From JAUZRW01 sp964549915 (GTDB taxonomy: Bacteria > Chloroflexota > Anaerolineae > Aggregatilineales > Phototrophicaceae), in NCBI GenBank assembly GCA_964549915.1, contig CAZJWX010000007.1, positions 1-64,000 of the forward strand: a stretch of DNA of 64,000 nucleotides. Reading direction: 5' to 3'. This document shows, one piece after another, positions 43,612 through 53,243 of the stretch. Position 1 is the stretch's first letter, and every line of letters begins with the position of its first letter. The translations under genes were made by a program, and so were the position numbers. Under the pieces are notes generated by a model. It searched no databases, was not told the origin of the DNA, and worked only from the letters and a program-made list of their open reading frames with translations.

Positions 43612-44667
43612 TCAGGGATGCAGCGCCATACGCACCCAGACCGGATGGTGATCGGACACGGGGCAGCCTTCCAGCACAGCAGCATCCAGCGCCGTCATCT
43701 GCGCACTATGGAAGATGAGATCAATACGAATGACCGCCCCCAGGGGGCCGACCCCGCAGGCCGGATAGGTCATCCCCAACGTAGCCCCCGCCTGACGGTA
43801 GCTGTCGGTGAGGCGTTCGCTGATCCAGCGATATTCCTCGTAATAGGGGCTGGTATTCAAATCCCCAAGCAGCAGCAGCGGCGCGTCTTCTTCGTCGATC
43901 ATCGCCAGCAGACGTTCGACGGCGGTGCGGTGCGCGGTATCTGGCGTAGAAGAGAAGTGGAAGTCCAACCCGCCGTACCACTCAAAAGGCGGCCAGGGAT
44001 GCACATTGTAGACGATCAGCGGCTGCCCGTTCACATCCAGCACGACGCGCTGCTGCCCGTGTGATTTGCGGAAGAAATCCATGAAGATCCAGAATTCATC
44101 TTCAACGATGGGAAAGCGGCTGAAAATGCCCTGCCCCCGGTACGTATTCCACTGCTGCCCGTGCAAGGCGGCATGGGGATATTCGTCGGCGAGATTCGCT
44201 TCCAGATAGTCGGCAACGGTCAGGCTCAGTTCTTGCAGCGCCACGATGTCCGCATCGGCCTCCAGAATCGCATCCAGCACCGCTTCCTTGCCCTCATCCT
44301 CCGTGAACACGTTATAGGTCAACACGGTGAAGGTCTCTGCTCCCTCGGGCGCAGTCGGGTTCTTGGGCATGAATTGCGGGACGTAGTGAATCGCCCAGGC
44401 CAACAGCGGAATGGAGAGCAGCAGCGTCACACGCCAGCCGCGCAGCAAGGCCGCCAGAAGAAAAGCGAGCGGCACGGGCAGCAGCGCAAACCAGAGTCCC
44501 ATGCGTCCAAATTCCCAGTAAGAGCGGTTCAGGGGAATCAAGGCCAGCAGCAGGCCGATGATTGCCGCCAATCCGTACAGGGCGAGGCCGAACAGCAGCA
44601 AGCGCTGTCCCCAGATGAGCGTGCGTTTCCAGAGCGGAGCGGATGTTTTCAACAGCGAGTCTCCCAT
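43612..44667 (-). CDS. Membrane-anchored endonuclease/exonuclease/phosphatase family protein
   Basis: A 351-residue protein. Three hydrophobic segments occupy residues about 18-100 (LLLFGLALYGLAAIIGLLLA, LWFALLPVPLAFLLAALL, LLLSIPLLAWAIHYV). The remainder is an EEP (DNase I-like) domain: LTYNVFTEDEG (Asn), IVALQEL (Glu metal ligand), VYNVHPWPP (catalytic His), LLLLGDLNTSP (Asp, Asn), VIRIDLIFHS and PVSDHHPVWV (catalytic His). It probably cleaves phosphodiesters such as lipids or nucleic acids outside the cell. A dispersed repeat copy lies just upstream of its start. Confidence 0.85.
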   Translation of the reverse strand: MGDSLLKTSAPLWKRTLIWGQRLLLFGLALYGLAAIIGLLLALIPLNRSYWEFGRMGLWFALLPVPLAFLLAALLRGWRVTLLLSIPLLAWAIHYVPQFMPKNPTAPEGAETFTVLTYNVFTEDEGKEAVLDAILEADADIVALQELSLTVADYLEANLADEYPHAALHGQQWNTYRGQGIFSRFPIVEDEFWIFMDFFRKSHGQQRVVLDVNGQPLIVYNVHPWPPFEWYGGLDFHFSSTPDTAHRTAVERLLAMIDEEDAPLLLLGDLNTSPYYEEYRWISERLTDSYRQAGATLGMTYPACGVGPLGAVIRIDLIFHSAQMTALDAAVLEGCPVSDHHPVWVRMALHP

Positions 44668-44681
44668 GCGATCACGTCCTC

Positions 44682-44776
44682 TTATTGAACAAGATGTTCC
44701 TTCTAACCTGTCCTGGCCTCAACACGGGTTGTTTTGTGTGAGAAGTGGAATGGCAAATCCACGCCAGTGGCTTCAT
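44682..44776 (+). repeat. 95-bp dispersed repeat, copy B
   Basis: TTATTGAAC through GGCTTCAT, with the same core blocks as copy A at 30951 (9 differences in 95 aligned bases, no gaps). It begins 15 bp upstream of the EEP gene start, in the opposite orientation to that gene, so it lies in the 5' region of the EEP transcript. Confidence 0.85.
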
Positions 44777-45021
44777 TGTCCGTAACAAACAGCCGCGAGA
44801 CAATGAAAAAACCCCTGAGAATCCGTCTTCCACAGCCTTTAGGAAGCGACCCATGACCGATGTGCGCTAAAGGGATTGTCAAGAACCTCGTGAGCGATGT
44901 CTGTGTCGAATACAGATCAGGGTAAACTCTTCTGACGTTTCGCAGACATCAGCGCCCAGCGCGGACTCATCTGCGCATGATAAACTGAGAGAACAGATAG
45001 ACACACACAGGGGAGGGAAGC
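44777..45021. other. Intergenic region before mgtC, no gene seen
   Basis: Contains mixed-composition DNA with no recognisable gene or RNA. An mgtC promoter is expected here, but no convincing -35/-10 pair was found. No long mgtA/mgtC-type leader with Pro-rich peptide is evident. Confidence 0.35.
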
Positions 45022-45483
45022 ATGTTCACCCTTGTACAACAATTCGAGACATCGCTGCTGCTGCTGCTGGCGGTGCTGTTGAGCGCACTGCTAGGAGCTG
45101 ACCGCGAACGGCGCGAGAAATCCGCCGGGCTGCGCACGCACATCCTGGTCGGGCTGGGCGCGGCCTTGCTGGGCATCATCTCGCGCTTCGGCTTCGAATC
45201 GGGCGATCCGGGACGTGTGGCGGCGAGCGCCATCTCCGGCATCAGCTTCCTGGGCGCTGGCGTCATCATCGTGCGCCAGAACCGCGTCCACGACCTGACA
45301 ACAGCGGGTTCCATCTGGCTCACCGCTGCCATCGGCCTGACCGCCGGAACGGGGGCATGGTTGCTGGCAATCATGACGACGCTGCTCGGTTGGTTCACGC
45401 TCTACGCGCTCTATCAATTCGAGCATCGTGTATACGGCACGAAAGACCCCCTCGATGAAGAGGAGCGCATCGCAGAGGGTTGA
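45022..45483 (+). CDS. MgtC/SapB family membrane protein
   Basis: A 153-residue membrane protein with four hydrophobic helices and the family signatures LLGADRERREKSAGLRTHIL, GISFLGAGVIIV and DLTTAGSIWLTAAIGL. MgtC-like proteins are linked to growth in low Mg2+ and to inhibition of the F-type ATPase; the shorter form here lacks the C-terminal ACT-like domain of Salmonella MgtC. GGGGAGGGAAGC precedes the ATG. The APC-type transporter gene converges on it. Confidence 0.92.
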   Translation: MFTLVQQFETSLLLLLAVLLSALLGADRERREKSAGLRTHILVGLGAALLGIISRFGFESGDPGRVAASAISGISFLGAGVIIVRQNRVHDLTTAGSIWLTAAIGLTAGTGAWLLAIMTTLLGWFTLYALYQFEHRVYGTKDPLDEEERIAEG

Positions 45484-45509
45484 ACTGGCATCATAATTTG
45501 CGCTGCACT

Positions 45510-47729
45510 TCAAGTCTCCTCCAGCAGATCGTACGTCTCGGCATTGCGCACCAGCAGCACCGTCCCCACTGCCGAGACGAAGCGATGCAGGCGTTCCGCA
45601 TAGGCATCTACCTCGTCCGGCTCCGGCAGCGCCATCCCCAGAATCGTCAAATCTGTGTGAACGCTGGCCTCTTCAATGACCTGGGCGAATCGCTTGTTGG
45701 GGTCATCGTTGACGATCACCAGCGGCTCGGCATCCACACGCACCTCTTTCAGCAACTGCTCCATATGCTCGGTCGTGTGCGCGACTGCTTTGTGGTTATT
45801 GACCACACGAATCAGCCGCACCTGGGCATCATGCCAGCTTGGGTGCCGCTCGATGAGATAGGCCAGGAGCAGCATCAAGTCTTCGTTGCCACCGCGCCCC
45901 TGCCACCAGATATCCAGCCGTTCGCGTGCGCCGAATCCGCGTTCCGGCGAATAATTCAGCATCAAGACGGATTTATGCAGAGTGACCAGATCGCGCAGCA
46001 GGTGCATCTGCATACTGCGCCCCGCCTGCGTGCGGCTCCAGCCCATGAGCACGCTGTTGGCCGTGATGCCGCCGATACCGTGTGACTGCGCCATCAGCAC
46101 CGCGCCCGTGCGGAAATCCGGGACGACATCGGCTTCTGCGAAGGCGCTCATGTGATTGCTCGCGATGTACTGGCGGATGGCGCTGCGGGCTTTGTCGCGC
46201 AGGGCGCTGCGCCCCTGCTCCTGCACATCACCGATGATCAACTGGAAGAAGGTCACCAGCCCGCGCCCCAGGCTGAGCCATTCCGCCACTTCCACCAACT
46301 GCTGCCGATTGTGCGGTTGTCCGGTGAAGACGATCAGGTTTGGACGCCAGTTCTTGACCGTCCAGCGCGATTTCTCCAGGTTCAGCAGTGCCCACCGCGC
46401 AATCGCGAACCAGACCCCGCTGCGGGCGTCGCCCCAGGTGTGCTCGATGGAGCGCCGCTGCAAGTAGAGGAAGAAACCATAGCTGACCACAATAGCGAAG
46501 ATGGTCGCCGGGGTGTTGATGAGGAACATCGCCCCATAGCAACCCACCGCGCCCAACAGCGAAATCCACCAGGGAATGCGGAATCGGGGGCGGTAGCTGG
46601 GCGTATCCACCACTTTTTCAATCGCGCTGGTGAGATTGACCATGCCGTAGGTATTCAGGAAGAACATCGAAATCACCGGCGCGACGGCGTTCAAATCCCC
46701 CGCCCAGATGACCGTCAGGGCTATCGTCCCCGTGATGAGCACCGCCATGCGCGGCTCGGTCTTGCTGCCCAACCGCGAGGCGATCCAACGCGGCACGACA
46801 GCATCGTTGGCGATGGCCTGCAACGTGCGTGGCGCGGCAAGCACGCTGCCCAGGGCGGACGAGAGCGTACTGGCCCAAACACCTGCCAGGATCAAATCCG
46901 GGATGATAGCCACACGGCGCATCGCCAGCGATTCGCCCAGAAGCTGCTCGGCGTTGAGCGTTGAGGCGAAGGCCAGCGCCACACCGATGTACACCACTGC
47001 CGTGAATAGGATCGAGCTAATCGTACCCAGCGGGATGCTGCGGCTGGGGTTTTTCAGGTCGCCGGAAAGCGATGTGCCGACTTCAATGCCCGTCACTGCC
47101 GGGAAGAAAATGGCAAACACCGCCCAGAAGCCCACATCCGGGGAGAAATTCGGGCGCAGCGGCGGCGGATTGGCACTGCCCAGGTCGATGATCGCGCCGA
47201 AGAAGAACGATCCCAGCCCGAAGAGCAGAATGATCAGAATGACGAACTGAATGCGCAGGGCGAAATCCGCGCCCACATAGGCGACGACGACGAAGGTCAG
47301 CGCAACGATGGTCGAGATAATGCGCGGATCAAATTGCTGGAAGAATTCGACAGCGAGCAAGGCTTCCGTGAAACCGATCACGTAGAAAGCGACGCTGATG
47401 GCCTGCGAGAGATACAACGGGATGCCAATCGCGCCGCCGATTTCCAGCCCCAGCGAGCGCGAGATGATGTAATAATTGCCGCCCGCGCGCACGGTCATGT
47501 TGGTGGCAATCGCCGACAGCGAGAGTCCCGTCAGCAAGGAGATGCTGTTGGCGATGAGGATGATGACCAGCGCTCCCCCCAACCCCGCCTGCCCGACGAC
47601 GTATTCCATGCGCAGGAAGAGAATCAAGCCCAGGATGGTGAGGATGTTGGGGGTGAAGACCCCGGCAAAGGTGCCGAAACGTGCGGCGGCTCCGCCTGGA
47701 TTCGCTGTCTTAGCGGCAGAATTTGCCAT
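45510..47729 (-). CDS. APC superfamily transporter (SLC12-like)
   Basis: A 739-residue transporter. About twelve membrane helices fill residues 20-470: TILGLILFLRMEYVVGQAGL in helix 1, GGNYYIISRSLGLEIGGAIG in helix 3, then IFFPAVTGIEVGTSLSGDLK. These fit the amino acid-polyamine-cation superfamily and in particular the bacterial cation-chloride cotransporter (SLC12) branch. A soluble C-terminal domain of about 260 residues contains segments (DLTILGMALPEPDEVDAYAE, LVIVNDDPNKRF) that look like a universal-stress or nucleotide-binding fold. Ion specificity is unknown. The ATG at 47729 follows GGAGAG. Confidence 0.85.
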   Translation of the reverse strand: MANSAAKTANPGGAAARFGTFAGVFTPNILTILGLILFLRMEYVVGQAGLGGALVIILIANSISLLTGLSLSAIATNMTVRAGGNYYIISRSLGLEIGGAIGIPLYLSQAISVAFYVIGFTEALLAVEFFQQFDPRIISTIVALTFVVVAYVGADFALRIQFVILIILLFGLGSFFFGAIIDLGSANPPPLRPNFSPDVGFWAVFAIFFPAVTGIEVGTSLSGDLKNPSRSIPLGTISSILFTAVVYIGVALAFASTLNAEQLLGESLAMRRVAIIPDLILAGVWASTLSSALGSVLAAPRTLQAIANDAVVPRWIASRLGSKTEPRMAVLITGTIALTVIWAGDLNAVAPVISMFFLNTYGMVNLTSAIEKVVDTPSYRPRFRIPWWISLLGAVGCYGAMFLINTPATIFAIVVSYGFFLYLQRRSIEHTWGDARSGVWFAIARWALLNLEKSRWTVKNWRPNLIVFTGQPHNRQQLVEVAEWLSLGRGLVTFFQLIIGDVQEQGRSALRDKARSAIRQYIASNHMSAFAEADVVPDFRTGAVLMAQSHGIGGITANSVLMGWSRTQAGRSMQMHLLRDLVTLHKSVLMLNYSPERGFGARERLDIWWQGRGGNEDLMLLLAYLIERHPSWHDAQVRLIRVVNNHKAVAHTTEHMEQLLKEVRVDAEPLVIVNDDPNKRFAQVIEEASVHTDLTILGMALPEPDEVDAYAERLHRFVSAVGTVLLVRNAETYDLLEET

Positions 47730-48044
47730 AGCGGTTGCTACTCTCCGGTGCAATCAAAGGGTTATACGAAACAGACCGCAGCGATGGTAAGGCAGGATTG
47801 ATTTGCTGACAAGCCGGATGCGGTGCCGGATGCATGAGTGCTCAGCGTGAATGGAATTATTTTATATCGATAGCTCTACGGCTTTGGTTCACCATCCCCC
47901 GCTGATGCTTACCCAGAACTCATATTTCTTATGGTGTTCATAATTGCCTAATCCAAATTTAGGAATCGCCTCACGAAGCGAGACTACTTTGGGAAACGTC
48001 GCGCGACATTGTAATGACCCCTGTAAAGTTTGGAGGATATGGTA
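47730..48044. other. Divergent intergenic region
   Basis: Carries the promoters of the APC transporter (minus) and fasciclin gene (plus). On the minus strand TTACCA and TATAAC (plus 47761-47766) are 18 bp apart. AT-rich DNA around 47850-47970 includes CCTAATCCAAATTTAGG, a small inverted repeat. No gene is seen. Confidence 0.4.
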
Positions 48045-49085
48045 ATGCGCAAGGTCTTGAGTGTATTCGTTTCCCTGGCTGTTCTGGCTATGCTGGTAGT
48101 TGCCCCTGTTTTCGCACAGGACGAAGAAGCCCCCACCATCGCTGAAATTGTTGTTAGCTCCGCTGAAGCCGAAGAACCGGAATTCAGCACGCTGCTGGCT
48201 GCTGTGCAGGCCGCTGACCCCAGCATTCTGGAAGCCCTGAGCAACCCGGAAGCTGAACTGACCGTCTTCGCGCCCACCGATGCTGCCTTCGCTGCCCTGG
48301 CTGAAGCCCTGGGTGAAGAAGCGTTCAATGAAATTCTGACCGAAGAAGGCACCCCCCGCCTGAACGAAATCCTGCTCTACCATGTGGTTGAAGGCGTTGT
48401 GATGTCCGAAGATGTCGTCGCCAACCTGGAAGCCAGCATGGAAGGCATGGAAGATATGGAAGACATGACGCCGAGCTTCCCGGTCGTGACCCTCAGCGGT
48501 CAGTACTTCGACATCGCTGGCAGCGTTGAAGAAGGCATCACCGTCGCTGAAGCCAACCTCGTCCTGGAAATGGTGGACATCGAAGCTGCCAACGGTGTGA
48601 TCCACGTCATCGACGCTGTGATCGTGCCCGAGCTGGACACCATCGCTGACATCGTGGTTGCCAGCACCGAAGCCGAAGAACCGCAGTTCACCACGCTGCT
48701 GACCGCCGTGCAGGCTGCTGATCCGGCTGTGCTGGAACTGCTGTCCGACCCGGCTGCTGAAGTCACCGTCTTCGCTCCCACCGACGAAGCCTTCGCCGCT
48801 GTGGAAGGCCTGGAAGACATCGTTGCAGACACCGAACTGCTGACCACCATCCTGCAGTACCACGTCTTCCCCGGCACCGTCTACAGCTTCCAGATCCCGG
48901 ATCTCGTGGATGACATGGGCAGCGCCACCATCGAAATGGCTGATGGCAGCGAAGCAACCATCACCGTCACCGAAGACGGCGTGCAGATCAACGAAGCCAA
49001 CATCATCCTGGAACTGGTTGACATCGAAGCCACCAACGGTGTGATCCACGTCATCGACGCTGTGATCGTGCCGCCGATGGAGTAA
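48045..49085 (+). CDS. Secreted protein with two FAS1 (fasciclin) domains
   Basis: A 346-residue secreted adhesion-type protein. The signal peptide is within MRKVLSVFVSLAVLAMLVVA. Two FAS1 domains lie at about 25-195 and 200-345, each with the H1 motif (LTVFAPTDAAFAAL and VTVFAPTDEAFAAV), the YH box (LLYHVVEG and LQYHVFPG) and an H2-like end (NGVIHVIDAVIVP, present twice). Codons are strongly biased (GAA, GCT, CTG, ACC), unlike neighbours, indicating high expression. GGAGGATATGGTA precedes the ATG at 48045. It is closed by a strong terminator. The domain-1 linker MEGMEDMEDM is Met/acid-rich. Confidence 0.92.
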   Translation: MRKVLSVFVSLAVLAMLVVAPVFAQDEEAPTIAEIVVSSAEAEEPEFSTLLAAVQAADPSILEALSNPEAELTVFAPTDAAFAALAEALGEEAFNEILTEEGTPRLNEILLYHVVEGVVMSEDVVANLEASMEGMEDMEDMTPSFPVVTLSGQYFDIAGSVEEGITVAEANLVLEMVDIEAANGVIHVIDAVIVPELDTIADIVVASTEAEEPQFTTLLTAVQAADPAVLELLSDPAAEVTVFAPTDEAFAAVEGLEDIVADTELLTTILQYHVFPGTVYSFQIPDLVDDMGSATIEMADGSEATITVTEDGVQINEANIILELVDIEATNGVIHVIDAVIVPPME

Positions 49086-49116
49086 GTCTGACTGAGTTCA
49101 GCATTGGCTACACACG

Positions 49117-49142
49117 AAAACCCTCGCTTCGCGGGGGTTTTT
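49117..49142 (+). terminator. Intrinsic terminator of the FAS1 gene
   Basis: AAAACCCTCGC and GCGGGGGTTTT form an 11-pair stem with one wobble pair and a 3-base loop, followed by further T. Located 31 bp after the stop codon. Confidence 0.85.
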
Positions 49143-49164
49143 CGATTCCCCGGACTCCCATCAT

Positions 49165-50800
49165 TCACAACCCGTCCGCGAAGGCACGGTAGCGCCGCGT
49201 GCCGGCATCAAACGGCTGAGTCACAGTAGCGGGCTGGTAGGCAGCAGCAGCCGAATCCGGAAAAGGCAGCGCAGCGACAGGTAGAACGGACTCCAGAGCC
49301 ACAGCATACCCTGTGCGGGTGCTGGCATCCGGCGTCACGCGCACGATGACCAGCTCGCTGTAAGGCACGGTGACGGCTGCTGTGCGTTCGCGGTACGGGG
49401 CGAGGTGTACGGCATTTGCCGTCAGTTCGCAGTGCGGCGAGTCGCTGATGAGGTCGCTCTCCCCGGTCACCATCAGGCAAACGAAGATGGGATGTTCGTA
49501 GAGGTAGGTGAGTTGTGCCTGGATGAACCAGTCATAGCGCAGATTACCCAGATTCACGGACTCATCAACCACGACCCACAGCAGATGTTCCGGGGGCAAT
49601 TCGCCCACCGCATCGAGGAACTGTTGTATCTGCTGCTGATTCTGGATGGCGGCAGCACGGTACTGGCTGTGGACGACGAGATTGCGCTCGGTATTCAGCA
49701 GCACGACCAACCCGACCGCCAGCGCCAGCAGCACTGTGGAGCGCGGCAGCGGACGCAGCAAGAACCAGAGCGCCACGCCGTAGACCAGTGCGCCGCCGAT
49801 GATGCTCAGAAAAAGCGTGCGCGTGCTCAGGTCGCGGTATTCTGCCGTGATCGAGAACGGGATATAGCCCAGGACGATGATCGCCAGGCCACCCAGCAGA
49901 TAGGGCAGCACGCCGCGCAGGGGGGCGTACCCTTTGCGCACCCAGCCCCAGACCGCGCCAGCGCTCAGGATTCCCGCCAGGGAACCCAATGCCAACGGCA
50001 GCGGCAGCAAAGCGGCGGGCAAAGGGGGCAGCAGCGTCAGCGCCAGCATGACCACTGAAAGCGATGCCGCCGTCGTCAGCGTTACCAGCAAGGTCTCATC
50101 TTGCGCCAGCACCGAAACCTGATAGGCATCGGCCTGCGCCGTCAGCAGCGCATAGACCATGTAGAGTCCTTGCAGCAGCGGCACCAGGAACCACAGGCTC
50201 AGCAGGCGCAGCGGGTGTTTGCGCAGCGCAGGCCAGGCCAGCAGCGGCACAAACGGGATCAGGGAATAATAGCGTTCGTGGATGTTCAGCGTGTAGGCCA
50301 TCGCCAGCAGCAGCGCCAGCGCAGCCCAGGGGGAGGGACGGCGGCAGTACCCCAGGAAAAAAGCTACCGAGAGCAAGAAGGTCAGGTTGCTGCTCTGGGA
50401 GGAGAGCGTCCCCAGCCAGAATTTGCCCGTATCCGCCGCGAAGACTGCGTAGAACATCGTGACGACCAATGCGGCAGCCAGCGTGCAGCCGGGGCGGGAA
50501 TTGCATCAGGCGTAGAACCGCCAGCAGCGCCAGCGCAGCTCCCCACTGTACGAGGATCATCAGAAGCTGTGCACCCAGGAATGAATCCGGCGTCAGGCCA
50601 TAAGCCAGCACCCAGGGCGCAGGAGTCAGCAGGCGTGCCGGATGCAGGAAGAAGCTGTTCTGGCTGGCATTGCCCATGAAGCGTAGCCCATCCAGGAAGG
50701 CCGTGTTGTCACCCAGATAGGGCAGCCAGGGAATCAGCACCAGGATCAGCAGTAGCGCGGCCACACCCGGCAGCGACCATCCGCGCAATTCGTCGTCCAT
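49165..50800 (-). pseudogene. Polytopic membrane protein gene with a one-base frameshift
   Basis: Two adjacent frames encode parts of one protein of about 544 residues. From the ATG at 50800 (MDDELRGWSLPGVAALLLIL, after GGAGGCAGGG) the first frame runs to LLAVLRLMQFPP; dropping one G in the GGGG run at 50491-50494 continues into GCTLAAALVVTMFYAVFAAD and ten or more membrane helices, ending at 49165. The layout of many hydrophobic helices plus a soluble tail suggests a GT39-like or O-antigen polymerase-like membrane protein, but the family is not certain. It may be a true broken gene, phase variation or a sequencing error. The start lies 28 bp upstream of the histidine kinase stop, so the genes overlap by a few bases. 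Confidence 0.7.
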
Positions 50801-50826
50801 CAACCCTGCCTCCGCGCGCATCTGGC

Positions 50827-52860
50827 TCAAGGCGCGTCGTCCTGCCACAGCGGTAGATCGAAGCCGAAGGTGCTGCCTTCGCCATAGACGCTGTGGAAGT
50901 ACATGCTGCCGTCGTGGCGCTCGATGATGTTCTTGACCAGGTGCAGCCCCAACCCCGTGCCTTCGATGTCCCGCGTCTCGCTGGTCTTCGCCCGGTAGAA
51001 GGGCGCGAAGAGGCGTTCTTGCTTGTCTTCGGGGATGCCGTAGCCCGTATCGCGCACGCGCACCTGGACTAGCCTATCGACGACGCGCAGCGAGACATCA
51101 ATCTGCCCTTCTTTCGGCGTGTATTTGATGGCGTTGTTGATGATGTTGGAGAGCGCTTCATGCAACTGGATTGGATCGCCGGCTACCTCAATGCGCTCTT
51201 CTGGCACATGGCGGTTGATGACATGCTTGAAGCGTACGGCGAAATCCATCTGCTCGCTGACCGTACGCCGCACCAGTTCCGCCACGTCGATGCGCTCCCG
51301 GTCGGTCTGCTGTGCCATCTGTTTGATGCGCTCCAGCGAGAGAATGCTGCTGGTGATGCGCTGCATCTTCTTGGCGGCGGTCTCGATGTTCTGCAGGTAT
51401 TCGCGCTGCGTCGGGTCGAAGTTCTCCTCCCCGTCCCAGGTGAGCATCTCGACGTAACCCAGGATCGCCGCCAGCGGATTCTTGAGGTCATGGCTGGCGA
51501 TGCGAATCATATCGGTCTTCAACTGTTCAAGCTGGCTGACCGCATCATAGACCTTTTGCAATTCGTCCAGTTGTTCTTGCGTCTGGCGATACAGACGCGC
51601 ATTATCCAGGAAGGCCGCGATACGCCCCGTAATCAGGCGCAAAAATTCCAGCCGCTCCTCGTTGAAGCGTTCCGCACTACGGGCTTCCAGGTAGAGCAGC
51701 CCCATCAAGCGCTCGCGCGAACGCAGCGGCACCGCGATCAGCGCCCTGGCATCGGGCACGAAGCGCTGATAGCCCGCTTCCGCGTTCACGTCGCTGATGA
51801 GTTCCGTCTTCTGCGATTCCAGCACACGGGCAATCACCCCGCTGGGATTGTTCAACGCGGCCAAAAGCTCATTACGGTCATAATTGCCGATCACGCTGAG
51901 GATTTCCGGCGCTTCGCCCATCATCGCCAGGAAACCGCTGTTGGCATTGCTCAGGCGCACGGCGGCATCCAGGGCCAGCGGTGCCACATAGCTGAATTCC
52001 AGATTTTCCGAAAGCTCGATGCCGACTTCGCGGACGGTATGCAGCGTATCAATGTGCTGGCGCAGTTCTTGCTGAATCTGCTTCAGCGGCGTGATGTTGC
52101 GCACCAGCACCAGCGCTTCCTCGTCGTTGACGGCGGTCAGCCGCACCTCGAAGAAATCGCGATCCGCATCGCTGCTGCCCTGGTTCACCGGGAGTTGGAA
52201 TTCGAAGGTCTGCACACCGCCGACATCCAGCGCCAGATCCAGGTGCATGAACAGATCATCCGTGACGACATCCGGCAAGCCCAGGTCACGAACAGAGCGC
52301 CCGTCCGGGCTGGCGTCGCTCACCGGTCGCAGGCGGTCTTCCGTCGTGCTGATGTGGAAGCCCGTCAAATAACCATCACGCGAGACGACCATCATCATAT
52401 CCGGCAGGGCATCCAGCAGGGCCTGGTTGCGGCGTTCGGCGCGGGTCAGGGCGCGTTCCGTCTCTTTCAGTTCGGTGATGTCCTGGATCATGCAGCGGTA
52501 CTGCGCCACTCCCTCGTGCTCCTGCAAAATCGCAGTGTGACGCACCCAGCAGAGAGCGCCGTCTGCCGTCTGCAAGGGAAATTCTCGGCTGCGGGCATCC
52601 CCCTCGACACGCAGACAGCCCGTCGATTCAATCTCCGCCTGCCAGTCCGGGGCAATCAGATCGTAATAGGATGTCCCCAGCAGGGCACCCGGCGCATAAC
52701 CCGTGATTGTCTCGATGGAAGCACCTATACTGAGAAAGCGGCAGTCGGCATCCAACAGAAAGACGCTGCATCGGGCGGCACGCAACAATTGGTCATCTTC
52801 ACTCATGGCGTCTTCCATGGACAGCAAGTCGGTCTGTGTTTGGGGCGTTTCGTCAGTCAT
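50827..52860 (-). CDS. PAS-PAS-GAF sensor histidine kinase
   Basis: A 677-residue soluble sensor. PAS domains lie at about 22-140 (CSVFLLDADCRFLSIGASIE, RCMIQDITELKETERAL) and 145-265 (LDALPDMMMVVSRDGYLTGF), a GAF domain at about 285-430 (VGIELSENLEFSYVAPLALD, LIAVPLRSRERLMGLLYLEA). The HisKA H-box is IRIASHDLKNPLAAILGYVE, followed by HATPase motifs (LSNIINNAIKYTP, DTGYGIPEDKQERLFAPFYR, GTGLGLHLVKNI). No response regulator is next to it. The downstream membrane-protein gene overlaps its end. The ATG at 52860 is a choice; other Met codons follow at residues 15 and 19. Confidence 0.9.
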   Translation of the reverse strand: MTDETPQTQTDLLSMEDAMSEDDQLLRAARCSVFLLDADCRFLSIGASIETITGYAPGALLGTSYYDLIAPDWQAEIESTGCLRVEGDARSREFPLQTADGALCWVRHTAILQEHEGVAQYRCMIQDITELKETERALTRAERRNQALLDALPDMMMVVSRDGYLTGFHISTTEDRLRPVSDASPDGRSVRDLGLPDVVTDDLFMHLDLALDVGGVQTFEFQLPVNQGSSDADRDFFEVRLTAVNDEEALVLVRNITPLKQIQQELRQHIDTLHTVREVGIELSENLEFSYVAPLALDAAVRLSNANSGFLAMMGEAPEILSVIGNYDRNELLAALNNPSGVIARVLESQKTELISDVNAEAGYQRFVPDARALIAVPLRSRERLMGLLYLEARSAERFNEERLEFLRLITGRIAAFLDNARLYRQTQEQLDELQKVYDAVSQLEQLKTDMIRIASHDLKNPLAAILGYVEMLTWDGEENFDPTQREYLQNIETAAKKMQRITSSILSLERIKQMAQQTDRERIDVAELVRRTVSEQMDFAVRFKHVINRHVPEERIEVAGDPIQLHEALSNIINNAIKYTPKEGQIDVSLRVVDRLVQVRVRDTGYGIPEDKQERLFAPFYRAKTSETRDIEGTGLGLHLVKNIIERHDGSMYFHSVYGEGSTFGFDLPLWQDDAP

Positions 52861-53107
52861 CTGTACGATCAATCCAACGTTAGTACCAGCTACAGTACAC
52901 TTACGATACGAATGATTGTTGAAGCGACAGGGTACGCGGCACAACCTGTAGGACCAGTGTAGCACAGCGCAGCGAGATCGTAACATAAGATGAAATGGCG
53001 CGATAGCGGTATGGGTTACGATCCAGTTCCCTCTGATGTTACTGAGATTACCGCTTTGCACCTTGCAGGGTCATTAAATCTGGCAGTCCGGGCAAGTAAG
53101 TTTGCGG

Positions 53108-53202
53108 TGAAGCCACTGGCGTGGATTTGCCATGCCACTTCTCACACAAAACCATCCGTATTGAGGCCAGGGCAGGCCGGAAGAACCACCTTATTCAACA
53201 AG
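53108..53202 (-). repeat. 95-bp dispersed repeat, copy C
   Basis: Read on the minus strand it runs CTTGTTGAATAAGG to GGCTTCA with the core CTGCCCTGGCCTCAATACGG and GAGAAGTGGCATGGCAAATC. It lies 41 bp outside the 3' end of the phosphodiesterase gene, inverted relative to copy D on the other side of that gene. Confidence 0.85.
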
Positions 53203-53243
53203 TGACAGCGCATTGGATGCTCCCAAGCATTTCACTCCCGGAC

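Noticed and set aside
44672..44854. Peptide KPLAWICHSTSHTK conserved between repeat copies as a possible small protein
   Set aside because: Copy D carries an indel that breaks the frame and no copy has a good ribosome-binding site; the conservation is explained by the DNA repeat.
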